From the NCBI GenBank assembly GCA_029263635.1, contig JAJUFY010000105.1, positions 1-7,410 of the forward strand: a DNA stretch of 7,410 nt, given 5' to 3'. Shown here piece after piece: positions 1 to 5,696 of the stretch. Position numbers and translations under genes: made by a program. The notes beneath the pieces were generated by a model. It made no database searches and was not told the DNA's origin. It saw only the letters and a program-made list of their open reading frames with translations. This DNA is from Ectothiorhodospiraceae bacterium (GTDB lineage Bacteria > Pseudomonadota > Gammaproteobacteria > Nitrococcales > AK92). Every line of letters starts with the position of its first letter. The stretch's first letter is position 1.

Positions 1-124
1 AGGGGCCGCGGATCAGCGCTTCGTAGCCGAACAGGCTGGCGTCGCGGCAGGCGACGATCGGCTGGAACAAGGCGCTCAGGCGCGCATCGGCAAGAATGGA
101 ATCCAGCTCGGAATCGATCGACAT
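1..124 (-). CDS. EAL-domain protein, N-terminal part (probable c-di-GMP phosphodiesterase), cut by window edge
   Basis: Only the first 41 codons are present; the rest lies beyond the left edge. After a short polar start (MSIDSELDSIL) the protein reads ALFQPIV and then GYEALIRGP. This is the opening of an EAL domain: the Q-P-I-V strand followed by the E-A-L signature, whose glutamate binds the catalytic metal in c-di-GMP phosphodiesterases. The EAL domain begins almost at residue 15, so there is no N-terminal sensor or membrane segment; any partner domain (GGDEF, CBS) would follow downstream. The ATG is preceded by AGGGGGG at 128-134, a reasonable ribosome binding site. Its upstream region carries a Pho-box-like repeat pair (155-172). 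The EAL motif is seen; phosphodiesterase activity is known for the family; whether the unseen catalytic residues are intact cannot be judged. Confidence 0.85.
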   Translation of the reverse strand, partial: MSIDSELDSILADARLSALFQPIVACRDASLFGYEALIRGP

Positions 125-154
125 GGGCCCCCCTGGAACAAGCGGTCCCACGTT

Positions 155-172
155 ATGCCATCAACATGACAG
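155..172 (-). promoter_or_regulatory. Candidate Pho box upstream of the EAL gene
   Basis: On the minus strand CTGTCAT (172-166) is followed after GTTG by ATGGCAT (161-155). This is two 7-bp direct repeats with the 11-bp period of PhoB sites. By my count it matches the doubled consensus CTGTCAT at 12 of 14 positions. The geometry is not ideal: 10 bp further on, where a -10 should lie, the sequence is CGCTTG, and a start site there would cut into the ribosome binding site of the EAL gene. The site may act from another position or may be a chance match. Confidence 0.4.
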
Positions 173-191
173 CTCCGCGTCAGACCGGAGC
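172..191 (-). terminator. Weak hairpin after the PAP2 gene
   Basis: GCTCCG (172-177) and CGGAGC (186-191) form a perfect 6-bp stem with an 8-base loop, starting 5 bases past the PAP2 stop codon. The minus-strand sequence after the stem (TGTCATGTTG) is only moderately T-rich, so it is a poor intrinsic terminator. It lies at the right place to end the glycosyltransferase-PAP2 transcript and directly abuts the candidate Pho box of the next gene. Confidence 0.4.
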
Positions 192-196
192 GGCCG

Positions 197-727
197 TTAC
201 AGCAGGAACGACGCTCCGGCCAGTACGCTGCCAATCAGGGCGGCGGCGATGACATCGCTCGGGTAATGCAGTCCCAGCACCACCCGCGAGGCGGCGACCA
301 GCAGCGCGAACGGCACCAGCAGTGGCGCCAGCACCGGGAAATAGGCGAGCGCGATGATGGTGAAGCCGACCGCGTGCAGGGTGTGCCCGGACGGGAAGCT
401 GAATTCGTCGAGCGGCGGCACATGGGCGATGATGCCGGCATGGCGGCGGAACGGCCGCGGCCGGCGGGTCCAGCGCTTGAGCAGCCGGTAGAGCATGGCC
501 GCACATGCGCCCACCAGCGCCATGTGCAAGGCGGCATGCTGGCCCCGCTCGCCGCCCAGGAGCGCCAGGGCCAGGATCAGCACATACCAGAACACGCCGT
601 CGCCCAGCCGGCTGACGATGCCGAACAGCTGCCCGATGGCCTGCCGCGCCCCCCAGCGATTGGCCGCCAGGCACAGGCGCCATTCGCCGCAGCCGTGCTC
701 CAGCCGCTGCCACAGACCTGCGCTCAT
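197..727 (-). CDS. PAP2-family membrane phosphatase (lipid phosphatase type)
   Basis: A 176-residue integral membrane protein with the full PAP2 (type 2 phosphatidic acid phosphatase) signature: K84-x6-R91-P92, P112-S-G-H115, and S147-R148-x5-H154-x3-D158. H154 is the expected nucleophile histidine and H115 the proton donor. Hydrophobic segments at about 45-60, 66-82, 117-133, 135-151 and 158-176 fit the usual five- to six-helix fold with the active site at the outer membrane face. The family removes phosphate from phosphatidate, phosphatidylglycerophosphate, undecaprenyl pyrophosphate and similar lipids; the sequence alone does not fix the substrate. The ATG overlaps the stop of the upstream glycosyltransferase by 4 bp (ATGA) and has GAGGG just before it, which implies translational coupling. 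The partnership suggests production of a dephosphorylated lipid such as diacylglycerol as acceptor for the sugar transfer; that is inference. Confidence 0.93.
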   Translation of the reverse strand: MSAGLWQRLEHGCGEWRLCLAANRWGARQAIGQLFGIVSRLGDGVFWYVLILALALLGGERGQHAALHMALVGACAAMLYRLLKRWTRRPRPFRRHAGIIAHVPPLDEFSFPSGHTLHAVGFTIIALAYFPVLAPLLVPFALLVAASRVVLGLHYPSDVIAAALIGSVLAGASFLL

Positions 728-1851
728 GCCGCCCTCGGTTCATTGCGCAATTCGCTCAGCAGGCGCGCCAGGCTTGCGCTGACGCCGGTCGGATCCAGGC
801 CTTCGGTAGCCGCCCGGGCCGCCGCCCGCTGTCCGGTCCGCAGGGTCGGGCAGACAGCCCCGGCAGCCGCCGCCGCGACGAAGGCGCCGCCGTCGCCGAA
901 AGGCACCCGCCAGCCGCAGCCTGTGGGCATGTGCTCGCGGGCCGCGCCATAGTCGAAGGCGACTACCGGCACGCCGCTGGCCAGCGCCTCCAGCGTCACG
1001 TTGCCGAAGGTTTCGGTGAGGCTCGGGAACAGGAACAGGTCGCCGGAAGCATAGTGGCTGGCCAGTTCCTCGCCGCGGCGCACTCCGGCAAACAGCACAT
1101 CCGGATTGGCCGCCGCCAGTGCCGCCCGCGCCGGCCCGTCGCCGACCACGATCAGGCGGGCGTCGGCAACCTGCCGCTGGATCGCCCGGTAGGCGGTCAG
1201 AACCAGCTCGAGATTCTTCTCCGGTGCCAGTCGGCCGACATGCAGCACCGCCAGCTGCCCCGGCGTCAGGCCCCAGCCTGCCCGCAGTACCTCGCTGCGC
1301 TTGTCAGGATGGAACAGCGTGGTATCGACCGCCCGCCGCAGCACCTGGACGTTGCGGAAGCCGCGCGCTGCCAGGAAGTCGGCCAGCTCCCGGGTCGGCA
1401 CCAGCGTCGCGTCGGCCCGGTTATGGAACCGGCGCAGATACGAGAACACCAGCGGCGCCAGGGGCTTCAGGCCGTAGTGCCGGGCGAAGTCGTCGAAGCG
1501 GGTATGAAAGCCGGTGCTGACCGGGATGCCGAGCCGGGCTGCGGCAGCAAGCGCGGTCAGCCCGAGCGGGCCTTCGGTGGCCACGTACAGCGCATCCGGA
1601 CGCTGCCGGGACCAGTGTTCATGGAGCCGGCGCTGCGCCGGCAGGCCGAAGCGCAACCCCGGATAGCGCGGCAGGGCGGCGCCCGGCAGCAGCAGCGTCG
1701 GCAGCCCGGCAGCGGCTTCGTCGCCCTGGCGCGGCCGGACCACTTCGACCGCATGGCCGAGCGCCTGCAGCCCCAGGGCCAGGCAGCGGGCCGTCAGCGC
1801 AACGCCATTGATCTCGGGTGGCCAGGTTTCGGTAACGATACTGATTCGCAT
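724..1851 (-). CDS. Glycosyltransferase family 4 (MgtA/PimB-like, probable lipid glycosyltransferase)
   Basis: A 375-residue GT-B fold enzyme of family GT4. The N-terminal half opens with a beta strand and the acceptor-side loop (RISIVTETWPPEINGV, residues 2-17) and contains GFHTRFDDFARHYG at 114-127, as in mannosyl- and glucosyltransferases acting on lipids. The C-terminal half starts with GRLAPEKN (206-213) and holds the retaining E-x7-E motif, E280-TFGNVTL-E288, which binds the nucleotide sugar. No signal peptide or helix crosses the membrane, so it should be cytosolic or membrane-associated. The frame stays open upstream to 1929, but the ATG at 1851 is chosen because RISIVTE is the family's natural start and AGGGGG lies just upstream. 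The longer version would also run through the Pho-like repeats. The gene overlaps the PAP2 gene by 4 bp. Donor sugar and acceptor are not readable; a role in glycolipid synthesis under phosphate limitation is inferred from partner and promoter. Confidence 0.92.
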   Translation of the reverse strand: MRISIVTETWPPEINGVALTARCLALGLQALGHAVEVVRPRQGDEAAAGLPTLLLPGAALPRYPGLRFGLPAQRRLHEHWSRQRPDALYVATEGPLGLTALAAAARLGIPVSTGFHTRFDDFARHYGLKPLAPLVFSYLRRFHNRADATLVPTRELADFLAARGFRNVQVLRRAVDTTLFHPDKRSEVLRAGWGLTPGQLAVLHVGRLAPEKNLELVLTAYRAIQRQVADARLIVVGDGPARAALAAANPDVLFAGVRRGEELASHYASGDLFLFPSLTETFGNVTLEALASGVPVVAFDYGAAREHMPTGCGWRVPFGDGGAFVAAAAAGAVCPTLRTGQRAAARAATEGLDPTGVSASLARLLSELRNEPRAA

Positions 1852-1872
1852 GGTTGTCCCCCTGTCCAGCTC

Positions 1873-1928
1873 AGCCTGGCATGCCGGTTTGACGGCTCCA
1901 TGACGCGCCGGTGACGCCCCGGTGAACA
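1873..1928 (-). promoter_or_regulatory. Candidate multi-unit Pho box and promoter of the glycosyltransferase-PAP2 operon
   Basis: Read on the minus strand, four 7-bp units lie at exact 11-bp spacing: TGTTCAC (1928-1922), GCGTCAC (1917-1911), GCGTCAT (1906-1900) and CCGTCAA (1895-1889). The core GTCA is kept in three and TTCA in the first, as in PhoB direct-repeat sites (consensus CTGTCAT). Ten bases past the last unit is CAGGCT (1878-1873), a poor -10 but at the distance seen in PhoB-activated promoters, where the box replaces the -35. A start near 1866 would leave a leader of about 15 bases that still holds the AGGGGG ribosome binding site. The spacing is observed; PhoB binding is inferred. 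Confidence 0.5.
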
Positions 1929-1938
1929 CGTCGGCCGG

Positions 1939-1972
1939 GTTTCATGTTCCTGTCATGTCCACGCCTTACCCT
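1939..1972 (+). promoter_or_regulatory. Candidate Pho box and promoter of the chemoreceptor gene
   Basis: GTTTCAT (1939-1945), a 4-bp spacer and CTGTCAT (1950-1956) match the doubled Pho-box consensus at 12 of 14 positions with the correct 11-bp period. Exactly 10 bp later is TACCCT (1967-1972), a partial -10 at the same distance as in the E. coli phoA promoter. Transcription would begin near 1979, about 33 bases before the proposed TTG start, leaving room for the strong ribosome binding site. A weaker unit, ACGTCGG (1928-1934), keeps the same period upstream. Binding by PhoB is inferred. Confidence 0.55.
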
Positions 1973-1993
1973 CGCGCCGGCATCTGTTCATTC

Positions 1994-2004
1994 AGGAAGA
2001 AGGA
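1994..2004 (+). promoter_or_regulatory. Ribosome binding site that fixes the chemoreceptor start
   Basis: The purine run AGGAAGAAGGA ends 7 bases before TTG at 2012. No ATG or GTG in the frame has a comparable site: GTG 1922 and ATG 1955 lie inside the candidate Pho promoter, and GTG 2027 is too far away. The TTG start therefore fits best. Confidence 0.7.
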
Positions 2005-2011
2005 CAAGACC

Positions 2012-4009
2012 TTGCCTCCCTTGCCGGTGAAGATCCGTTCGCTGATTCTTTGGAAAGCGCTGGCAACGCCAGTGCTGTTGCTACTGCTCCTGCTCGCTAC
2101 CGGCTTCTACGCGACCGACGTGCTGGAACGGCTGCAGGTCCGCCTGCAGCGGGTGGATGGCGAACTGGCGCCGGGCGCCGGTGCCGCAACCGAACTGCTG
2201 CGCGACCTGTACCTGGAAGCGATGGCCGCCGACCGCTTCCTGGCCCGGATCGACGCCGCCTCGATGGAGGCCTGGAACGACGCACACAACGTGGCCCGCC
2301 AGACCTTCGAGCACGCCCGCGCGGCCATGACCGACCCTGCCTGGCACAAGCAGGTGGATGCCCTGGCGGCACTGCACGAGCAGCATGCGGCGCCGGTCCG
2401 CGACCATGTCGCTCCGGCGCTGCTGGAGATTCGACGGCTGGAACGGGAAGTGCTCGCTCCGCAGGGCGAGGCCGCTGCCGTACAGCTCAATGCGATGGTC
2501 CAGGAAGGCTTTGCCCGCAACGAAGGCATGTTCGCCGACATCGGCGGCCAGGCGCTGCGGGAATTGCTGCGCGCCCAGGTACAGATGCAGCGCTTCATCG
2601 CCAGCGGCGAACCCGCCCTGGCCGAATCGACCCGCGACAACGTCGCGGCGGTGGGCGCCCTGCTCGCTACCGTGCAGGATCTTGCGTTCTCGGACTACGT
2701 CGAACAGGAACTGCGGGAAGCCCGCCAGGCGTGGGAAGCCGCCGCACTCGCCTTCGAGCGGATCGTCCAGCTGCACGCCGACAGCAGCCGGCTGATCGAA
2801 CAGCCGCTGGCAGAGCTCGGCCCGCGGCTGCGCCAGCAGGCGCAGGACCTGCAGACGCTCGCCTTCGCCGCCCTGACCGCCATGAATGCCAGAACCCAGG
2901 AGGAAACGCTGCGCACCCGCTGGATGCTCGGCCTGGTGACGGTCCTCTCGCTGGGGCTCGGGCTGGGACTGACCTGGGTCATGACCCGCAGCTACCTGCG
3001 GCCGCTGATCCGGCTCAACGACTTCATGAAAACGCTGACGGCGGACCTGGATGCCGGCCGGGCCGATCTGACCCGTCGCGTCGCGGTCAGCGGCAGCGAC
3101 GAAGTGGCCGAGCTGGCCGGCAGCGTCAACCGCTTCATCGATACCCTGCAGGACGTCACCGCCCAGCTCGAACGCGAGGCGCACGGCCTGCGGGCAGCGG
3201 CAGCCTCGCTCGCCAAGGAAACCTCCCGCACCCGTGGCGATATGGAAAGCCAGCAGGCGGAGCTGGACCAGATCGCCGGCGCCATGCAGCAGCTGGCCCT
3301 GACCGTCGACGAAGTCGCCGGCAACGCCGCCAGCGCCGCGGCCGGCGCCGGAACCGCCTATCAGGAAGTCCAGGGAGGCCAGGCGGTGGTCGAGGAATCG
3401 GTGGGCGCGCTTGACGCCCTGGTCCGGGCGGTGGAGGACGCACGGACCACCATCGACCGGCTCAACCAGGACGCCGCCGGCATTACCCTGGTCGCCGACC
3501 TGATCGGCGCGGTCGCCGAGCAGACCAACCTGCTGGCGCTGAATGCGGCGATCGAGGCGGCCCGGGCCGGCGAGCAGGGCCGCGGCTTCGCGGTGGTGGC
3601 CGACGAGGTGCGGGCGCTGGCGCAGCGCACGGCGGAAGCGGCGGGCCAGATCGAGCAGCGGGTCGCCGGCCTGCAGACCGTGATGGCCGCCGCGGTCGAC
3701 GCCATGGCCGCCAGCGCCCAGCGCGGCGAGAACGCGGTGGCGCGTGCCGCCCAGGCCGGTGTCGCGCTGGCGCAGATCGAGGCGGCAGTGCGGGCGATCG
3801 ACGCGATGAACACCCAGGTCGCCAGTGCGGCAGAGGAGCAAAGCCAGGTCAGCCGCGAGGTCTTCAAGCGCATCGACCGCATTCGGCAGCTGGCCGAGCA
3901 GACGGTCGCAGGTGCTGCCAGCAGCAGCCGCGCCAGCGGGGAGCTGTCCGATCTGGGCGACCGGCTGCACAGCCTGGTGATCCGGCTGCATAGCGCGGCG
4001 GCCGCCTGA
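2012..4009 (+). CDS. Methyl-accepting chemotaxis protein with large helical periplasmic sensor domain
   Basis: With the TTG start the receptor has 665 residues. The order is: basic start (VKIRS), first membrane helix about 11-34, a periplasmic domain of about 270 residues (35-303), second membrane helix about 304-325, HAMP domain about 329-382 with the DEV signature at 363-365, then the cytoplasmic signalling coiled coil. The hairpin tip that docks CheA and CheW is unmistakable (EQTNLLALNAAIEAARAGE, residues 503-521, followed by GRGFAVVADEVRAL). The sensor domain is rich in helices and Ala/Leu/Glu; its first helix contains LEAMAADRFLARID (68-81), which resembles the start of helical bimodular (HBM) sensor domains. 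The C-terminus (IRLHSAAAA) has no CheR-binding pentapeptide. The gene is expected to bias swimming through CheA. Its ligand is unknown; the Pho-box-like promoter makes phosphate sensing, as by CtpL of Pseudomonas aeruginosa, a reasonable guess. Family assignment is firm, start codon less so. Confidence 0.93.
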   Translation: MPPLPVKIRSLILWKALATPVLLLLLLLATGFYATDVLERLQVRLQRVDGELAPGAGAATELLRDLYLEAMAADRFLARIDAASMEAWNDAHNVARQTFEHARAAMTDPAWHKQVDALAALHEQHAAPVRDHVAPALLEIRRLEREVLAPQGEAAAVQLNAMVQEGFARNEGMFADIGGQALRELLRAQVQMQRFIASGEPALAESTRDNVAAVGALLATVQDLAFSDYVEQELREARQAWEAAALAFERIVQLHADSSRLIEQPLAELGPRLRQQAQDLQTLAFAALTAMNARTQEETLRTRWMLGLVTVLSLGLGLGLTWVMTRSYLRPLIRLNDFMKTLTADLDAGRADLTRRVAVSGSDEVAELAGSVNRFIDTLQDVTAQLEREAHGLRAAAASLAKETSRTRGDMESQQAELDQIAGAMQQLALTVDEVAGNAASAAAGAGTAYQEVQGGQAVVEESVGALDALVRAVEDARTTIDRLNQDAAGITLVADLIGAVAEQTNLLALNAAIEAARAGEQGRGFAVVADEVRALAQRTAEAAGQIEQRVAGLQTVMAAAVDAMAASAQRGENAVARAAQAGVALAQIEAAVRAIDAMNTQVASAAEEQSQVSREVFKRIDRIRQLAEQTVAGAASSSRASGELSDLGDRLHSLVIRLHSAAAA

Positions 4010-4042
4010 GCAGCCGGACAGGCGGCGCGGGGTGCTTTCTTC
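4001..4042 (+). terminator. Possible weak terminator after the chemoreceptor gene
   Basis: GCCGCCT (4001-4007), inside the last codons of the receptor gene, pairs perfectly with AGGCGGC (4020-4026) over a 12-base loop. A short pyrimidine run (CTTTCTT, 4035-4041) follows after 8 bases. The long loop and the distance to the T residues make it weak. If it does not act, the small membrane protein gene at 4098 could be read from the same transcript. Confidence 0.3.
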
Positions 4043-4097
4043 GGCGGCCGCCCGCCGCTATGTTTCCGGCATCCCGACATTCAAGAAGGAACTCACC

Positions 4098-4454
4098 ATG
4101 AGCCTGCTGCTGTCCTGGCTGATCCTGTCGCTCGCCGTCTGGCTGACCGCCGCGGTGCTGCCCGGCTTTCACGTCAAGAGCTTCGGCAGCGCGGTGCTGG
4201 TCGCCGCGATCTTCGGCGTGCTGAATTTCCTCCTCGGCTGGCTGCTGTTCGCCATCTTCGCTGTCGCCACCCTCGGCCTGGCCTGGCTGCTGGCCTTCAT
4301 CACCCGCTGGATCATCGACGCCATCGTGTTGAAACTGACCGACAGCCTGACCGACCATCTCACCATCGACGGTTTCGGCTGGGCGCTGGGCGGGGCGCTG
4401 ATGATGTCGGCGATCGGCACCATCGGCGAGTTGCTGCTGCGCGGGATCTTGTGA
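4098..4454 (+). CDS. Small four-helix membrane protein, Phage_holin_4_2 / YvlD type
   Basis: A 118-residue protein made almost entirely of four hydrophobic helices (about 2-20, 29-50, 52-73 and 94-117). The order LPGFHVKSFGSA near residue 22, then a long hydrophobic hairpin, then LTDHLTIDGFGWALGGAL near 83 is typical of the PF04020 family, whose members keep an LPG-h-V-x-G/S-F element twice. Despite the Pfam name (superfamily IV holin), members are mostly ordinary chromosomal membrane proteins of unknown role, and nothing phage-like surrounds this one. The ATG at 4098 has AAGAAGGA ending 7 bases upstream. The open frame reaches back to 4032, but the extension (AAARRYVSG) lacks a ribosome binding site and family similarity. 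It lies 88 bp behind the chemoreceptor gene on the same strand; a functional link is not evident. Confidence 0.85.
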   Translation: MSLLLSWLILSLAVWLTAAVLPGFHVKSFGSAVLVAAIFGVLNFLLGWLLFAIFAVATLGLAWLLAFITRWIIDAIVLKLTDSLTDHLTIDGFGWALGGALMMSAIGTIGELLLRGIL

Positions 4455-4517
4455 CCACTGCCAAGGCCAGCTTCCGTGCAGCCACGGGCGCCGACCGGCG
4501 CTGCCGTTGCCCCGGCC

Positions 4518-5447
4518 TTACGGCGCGATCAGCAGCAGCACCACCGGCAGCGTCACGGCCGACACCGCTGTCTGCACCGTCAGCAGGCTCGCCAGCAGCT
4601 CGTGGTCGCCGCCCAGCTGGCGGGCCAGGATATAGGCGGACGGTGCCGTCGGCAGCGCCGCGAACAGCACCAGGATCAGCGTCTCCAGGCCCGACAGCTG
4701 CAGCAGCCAGGCGGCGCACCAGGCCACTGTCGGCGTGATGCCGAGCTTGAATACCGTGCCCTGGGTCAGCACTCCGGCCCGGCCCCGCGTCGATCGCAAT
4801 CGCAGGCCGGCACCGACCGCCATCAGGCCCAGCGGCAGCGCCGCCGGGGTGAGCATGCCGAGCACCACGCCGCTGCCGAGCGGCAGCCCCAGGCCGGTGC
4901 TGTTCAGTACCAGCCCGAGCACACAGGCGAGAATCAGCGGATTGGTGAGAATGCTGCGGACCGTCCCGGCGAGCGTGGCGCTGGCGCCGGTGTAATGGGC
5001 GAGCACGCCGACGCAGAGCATATTGACCAGCGGGATGAGGAAGGCCATCGCCATGGCCGCGACCGCGACCCCTTCGCTGCCGTAGAGGCGAGACGCGATC
5101 GCCAGGCCGATGTAGGTATTGAAGCGCACCACGCCCTGGTACACCGACGTGAAACCCGGACCGTCGACCGCGAACAGCCGGCGCAACGCCAGCACCAGCA
5201 CCGTGACGCCGGCCAGGGTCGCCACCACCGCCAGCACCATCGGCCACAGCCGCGTCTGGTCGACATCCGCCGTCGCCAGCTCGCCCACCAGCAGCGCCGG
5301 GAACAGCACGTAGTAGACCAGGCGCTCCAGTTGCAGCCAGAAGCTCTCGCCTGGGAACTCCAGGCGGTAGAGGACCTGCCCGAGCGCAATCAGCGCGAAG
5401 ATCGGAGCAATGACGGCAAGGATGGTCTGCAGATTGTTCAGCAACAT
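4518..5447 (-). CDS. AEC-family (auxin efflux carrier type) membrane transporter
   Basis: A 309-residue protein with about ten membrane helices in two inverted halves separated by a basic cytoplasmic stretch (GLRLRSTRGRAG). The start NNLQTILAVIAPIFALIALG, the helix with GVAVAAMAMAFLIPLVNMLCVGVLA, and the LNSTGLGLPLG turn are characteristic of the PF03547 transporters, which move malate, malonate and other carboxylates or unknown solutes across the inner membrane as secondary carriers. The substrate cannot be told from sequence. The ATG at 5447 is chosen because it gives the family's usual N-terminus; it has no convincing ribosome binding site. The frame continues to a GTG at 5495 that adds a basic stretch (RACRKAARSG) and is not better. 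The gene is convergent with the small membrane protein, with only 63 bp between the stops. A repeat cluster at 5523-5559 may be its control region. Confidence 0.88.
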   Translation of the reverse strand: MLLNNLQTILAVIAPIFALIALGQVLYRLEFPGESFWLQLERLVYYVLFPALLVGELATADVDQTRLWPMVLAVVATLAGVTVLVLALRRLFAVDGPGFTSVYQGVVRFNTYIGLAIASRLYGSEGVAVAAMAMAFLIPLVNMLCVGVLAHYTGASATLAGTVRSILTNPLILACVLGLVLNSTGLGLPLGSGVVLGMLTPAALPLGLMAVGAGLRLRSTRGRAGVLTQGTVFKLGITPTVAWCAAWLLQLSGLETLILVLFAALPTAPSAYILARQLGGDHELLASLLTVQTAVSAVTLPVVLLLIAP

Positions 5448-5522
5448 AAGCGGCGGGAATAGGCCGGATCGCGCGGCCTTGCGGCAGGCGCGCACCTGGC
5501 TGGCTCTCGTGGAATACCCGGC

Positions 5523-5559
5523 GCCTATCTTAGAGCCTATCGCCGCCGCCGGGATAGGC
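5523..5559. repeat. GCCTATC direct and inverted repeat cluster upstream of the AEC transporter
   Basis: GCCTATC occurs at 5523-5529 and again at 5535-5541, a 12-bp period, and its exact reverse complement GATAGGC at 5553-5559. The second and third copies can form a 7-bp stem with an 11-base loop. It sits 76-112 bp upstream of the transporter ATG, where a promoter or operator is expected. It could be a binding site for a dimeric regulator or a leader hairpin; I recognise no known regulator site. Confidence 0.45.
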
Positions 5560-5581
5560 CGTAGCGGCTCGCGGCGGCCAG

Positions 5582-5614
5582 AAGAAAAGGCGGCGGAGCC
5601 CTCGGTGCTCCGCC
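5582..5614 (-). terminator. Intrinsic terminator of the DUF1428 gene
   Basis: GGCGGAGC (5592-5599) and GCTCCGCC (5607-5614) make a perfect 8-bp GC-rich stem with a 7-base loop. On the minus strand it is followed by GCC and then TTTTCTTC (5588-5581). This is a standard rho-independent terminator about 82 bases past the DUF1428 stop. It also insulates the AEC transporter from that transcript. Confidence 0.8.
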
Positions 5615-5696
5615 AACCGGCCGCTGCGCCATGCTTGCAATGTCCGTCAGGGAACGGCGCCGGCAGCGCCCGTCGGGCCTGTCCGGGGCTCCCTGC

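Noticed and set aside
266..952. Plus-strand open frame opposite the PAP2 and glycosyltransferase genes
   Set aside because: Low-complexity shadow of two genes whose active-site motifs are intact on the minus strand.
931..1914. Long plus-strand open frame opposite the glycosyltransferase
   Set aside because: Translation is Arg/Gln/Pro-rich with no recognisable motif; the minus-strand frame carries complete GT4 motifs.
1852..1929. N-terminal extension of the glycosyltransferase from 1929
   Set aside because: The extra 26 residues have no family counterpart and overlap the 11-bp repeats; the ATG at 1851 has its own ribosome binding site.
2081..3991. A 636-codon open frame antisense to the chemoreceptor gene
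   Set aside because: It mirrors the receptor's GC-rich codon pattern, shows no domain, membrane or family signature, and the plus-strand product is unmistakable.
3996..4052. Two copies of CGGCGGCCGCC (3996-4006 and 4042-4052)
   Set aside because: Self-complementary GC-only word, one copy within the coding end of the receptor; likely composition noise.
4098..4454. Phage holin or prophage remnant
   Set aside because: The Pfam name is misleading: the family is mostly chromosomal membrane proteins, and no lysin, tail, integrase or att-like repeat is nearby.
4488..4501. Small stem (GCGCC, GGCGC) between the convergent stops of the membrane protein and AEC genes as a bidirectional terminator
   Set aside because: Only 5 bp with a 4-base loop and no T run on either strand; such stems are common in GC-rich DNA.
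4476..5462. Long plus-strand open frame opposite the AEC transporter
   Set aside because: Highly biased Gln/Arg/His composition typical of an antisense shadow; no ribosome binding site or family signature.
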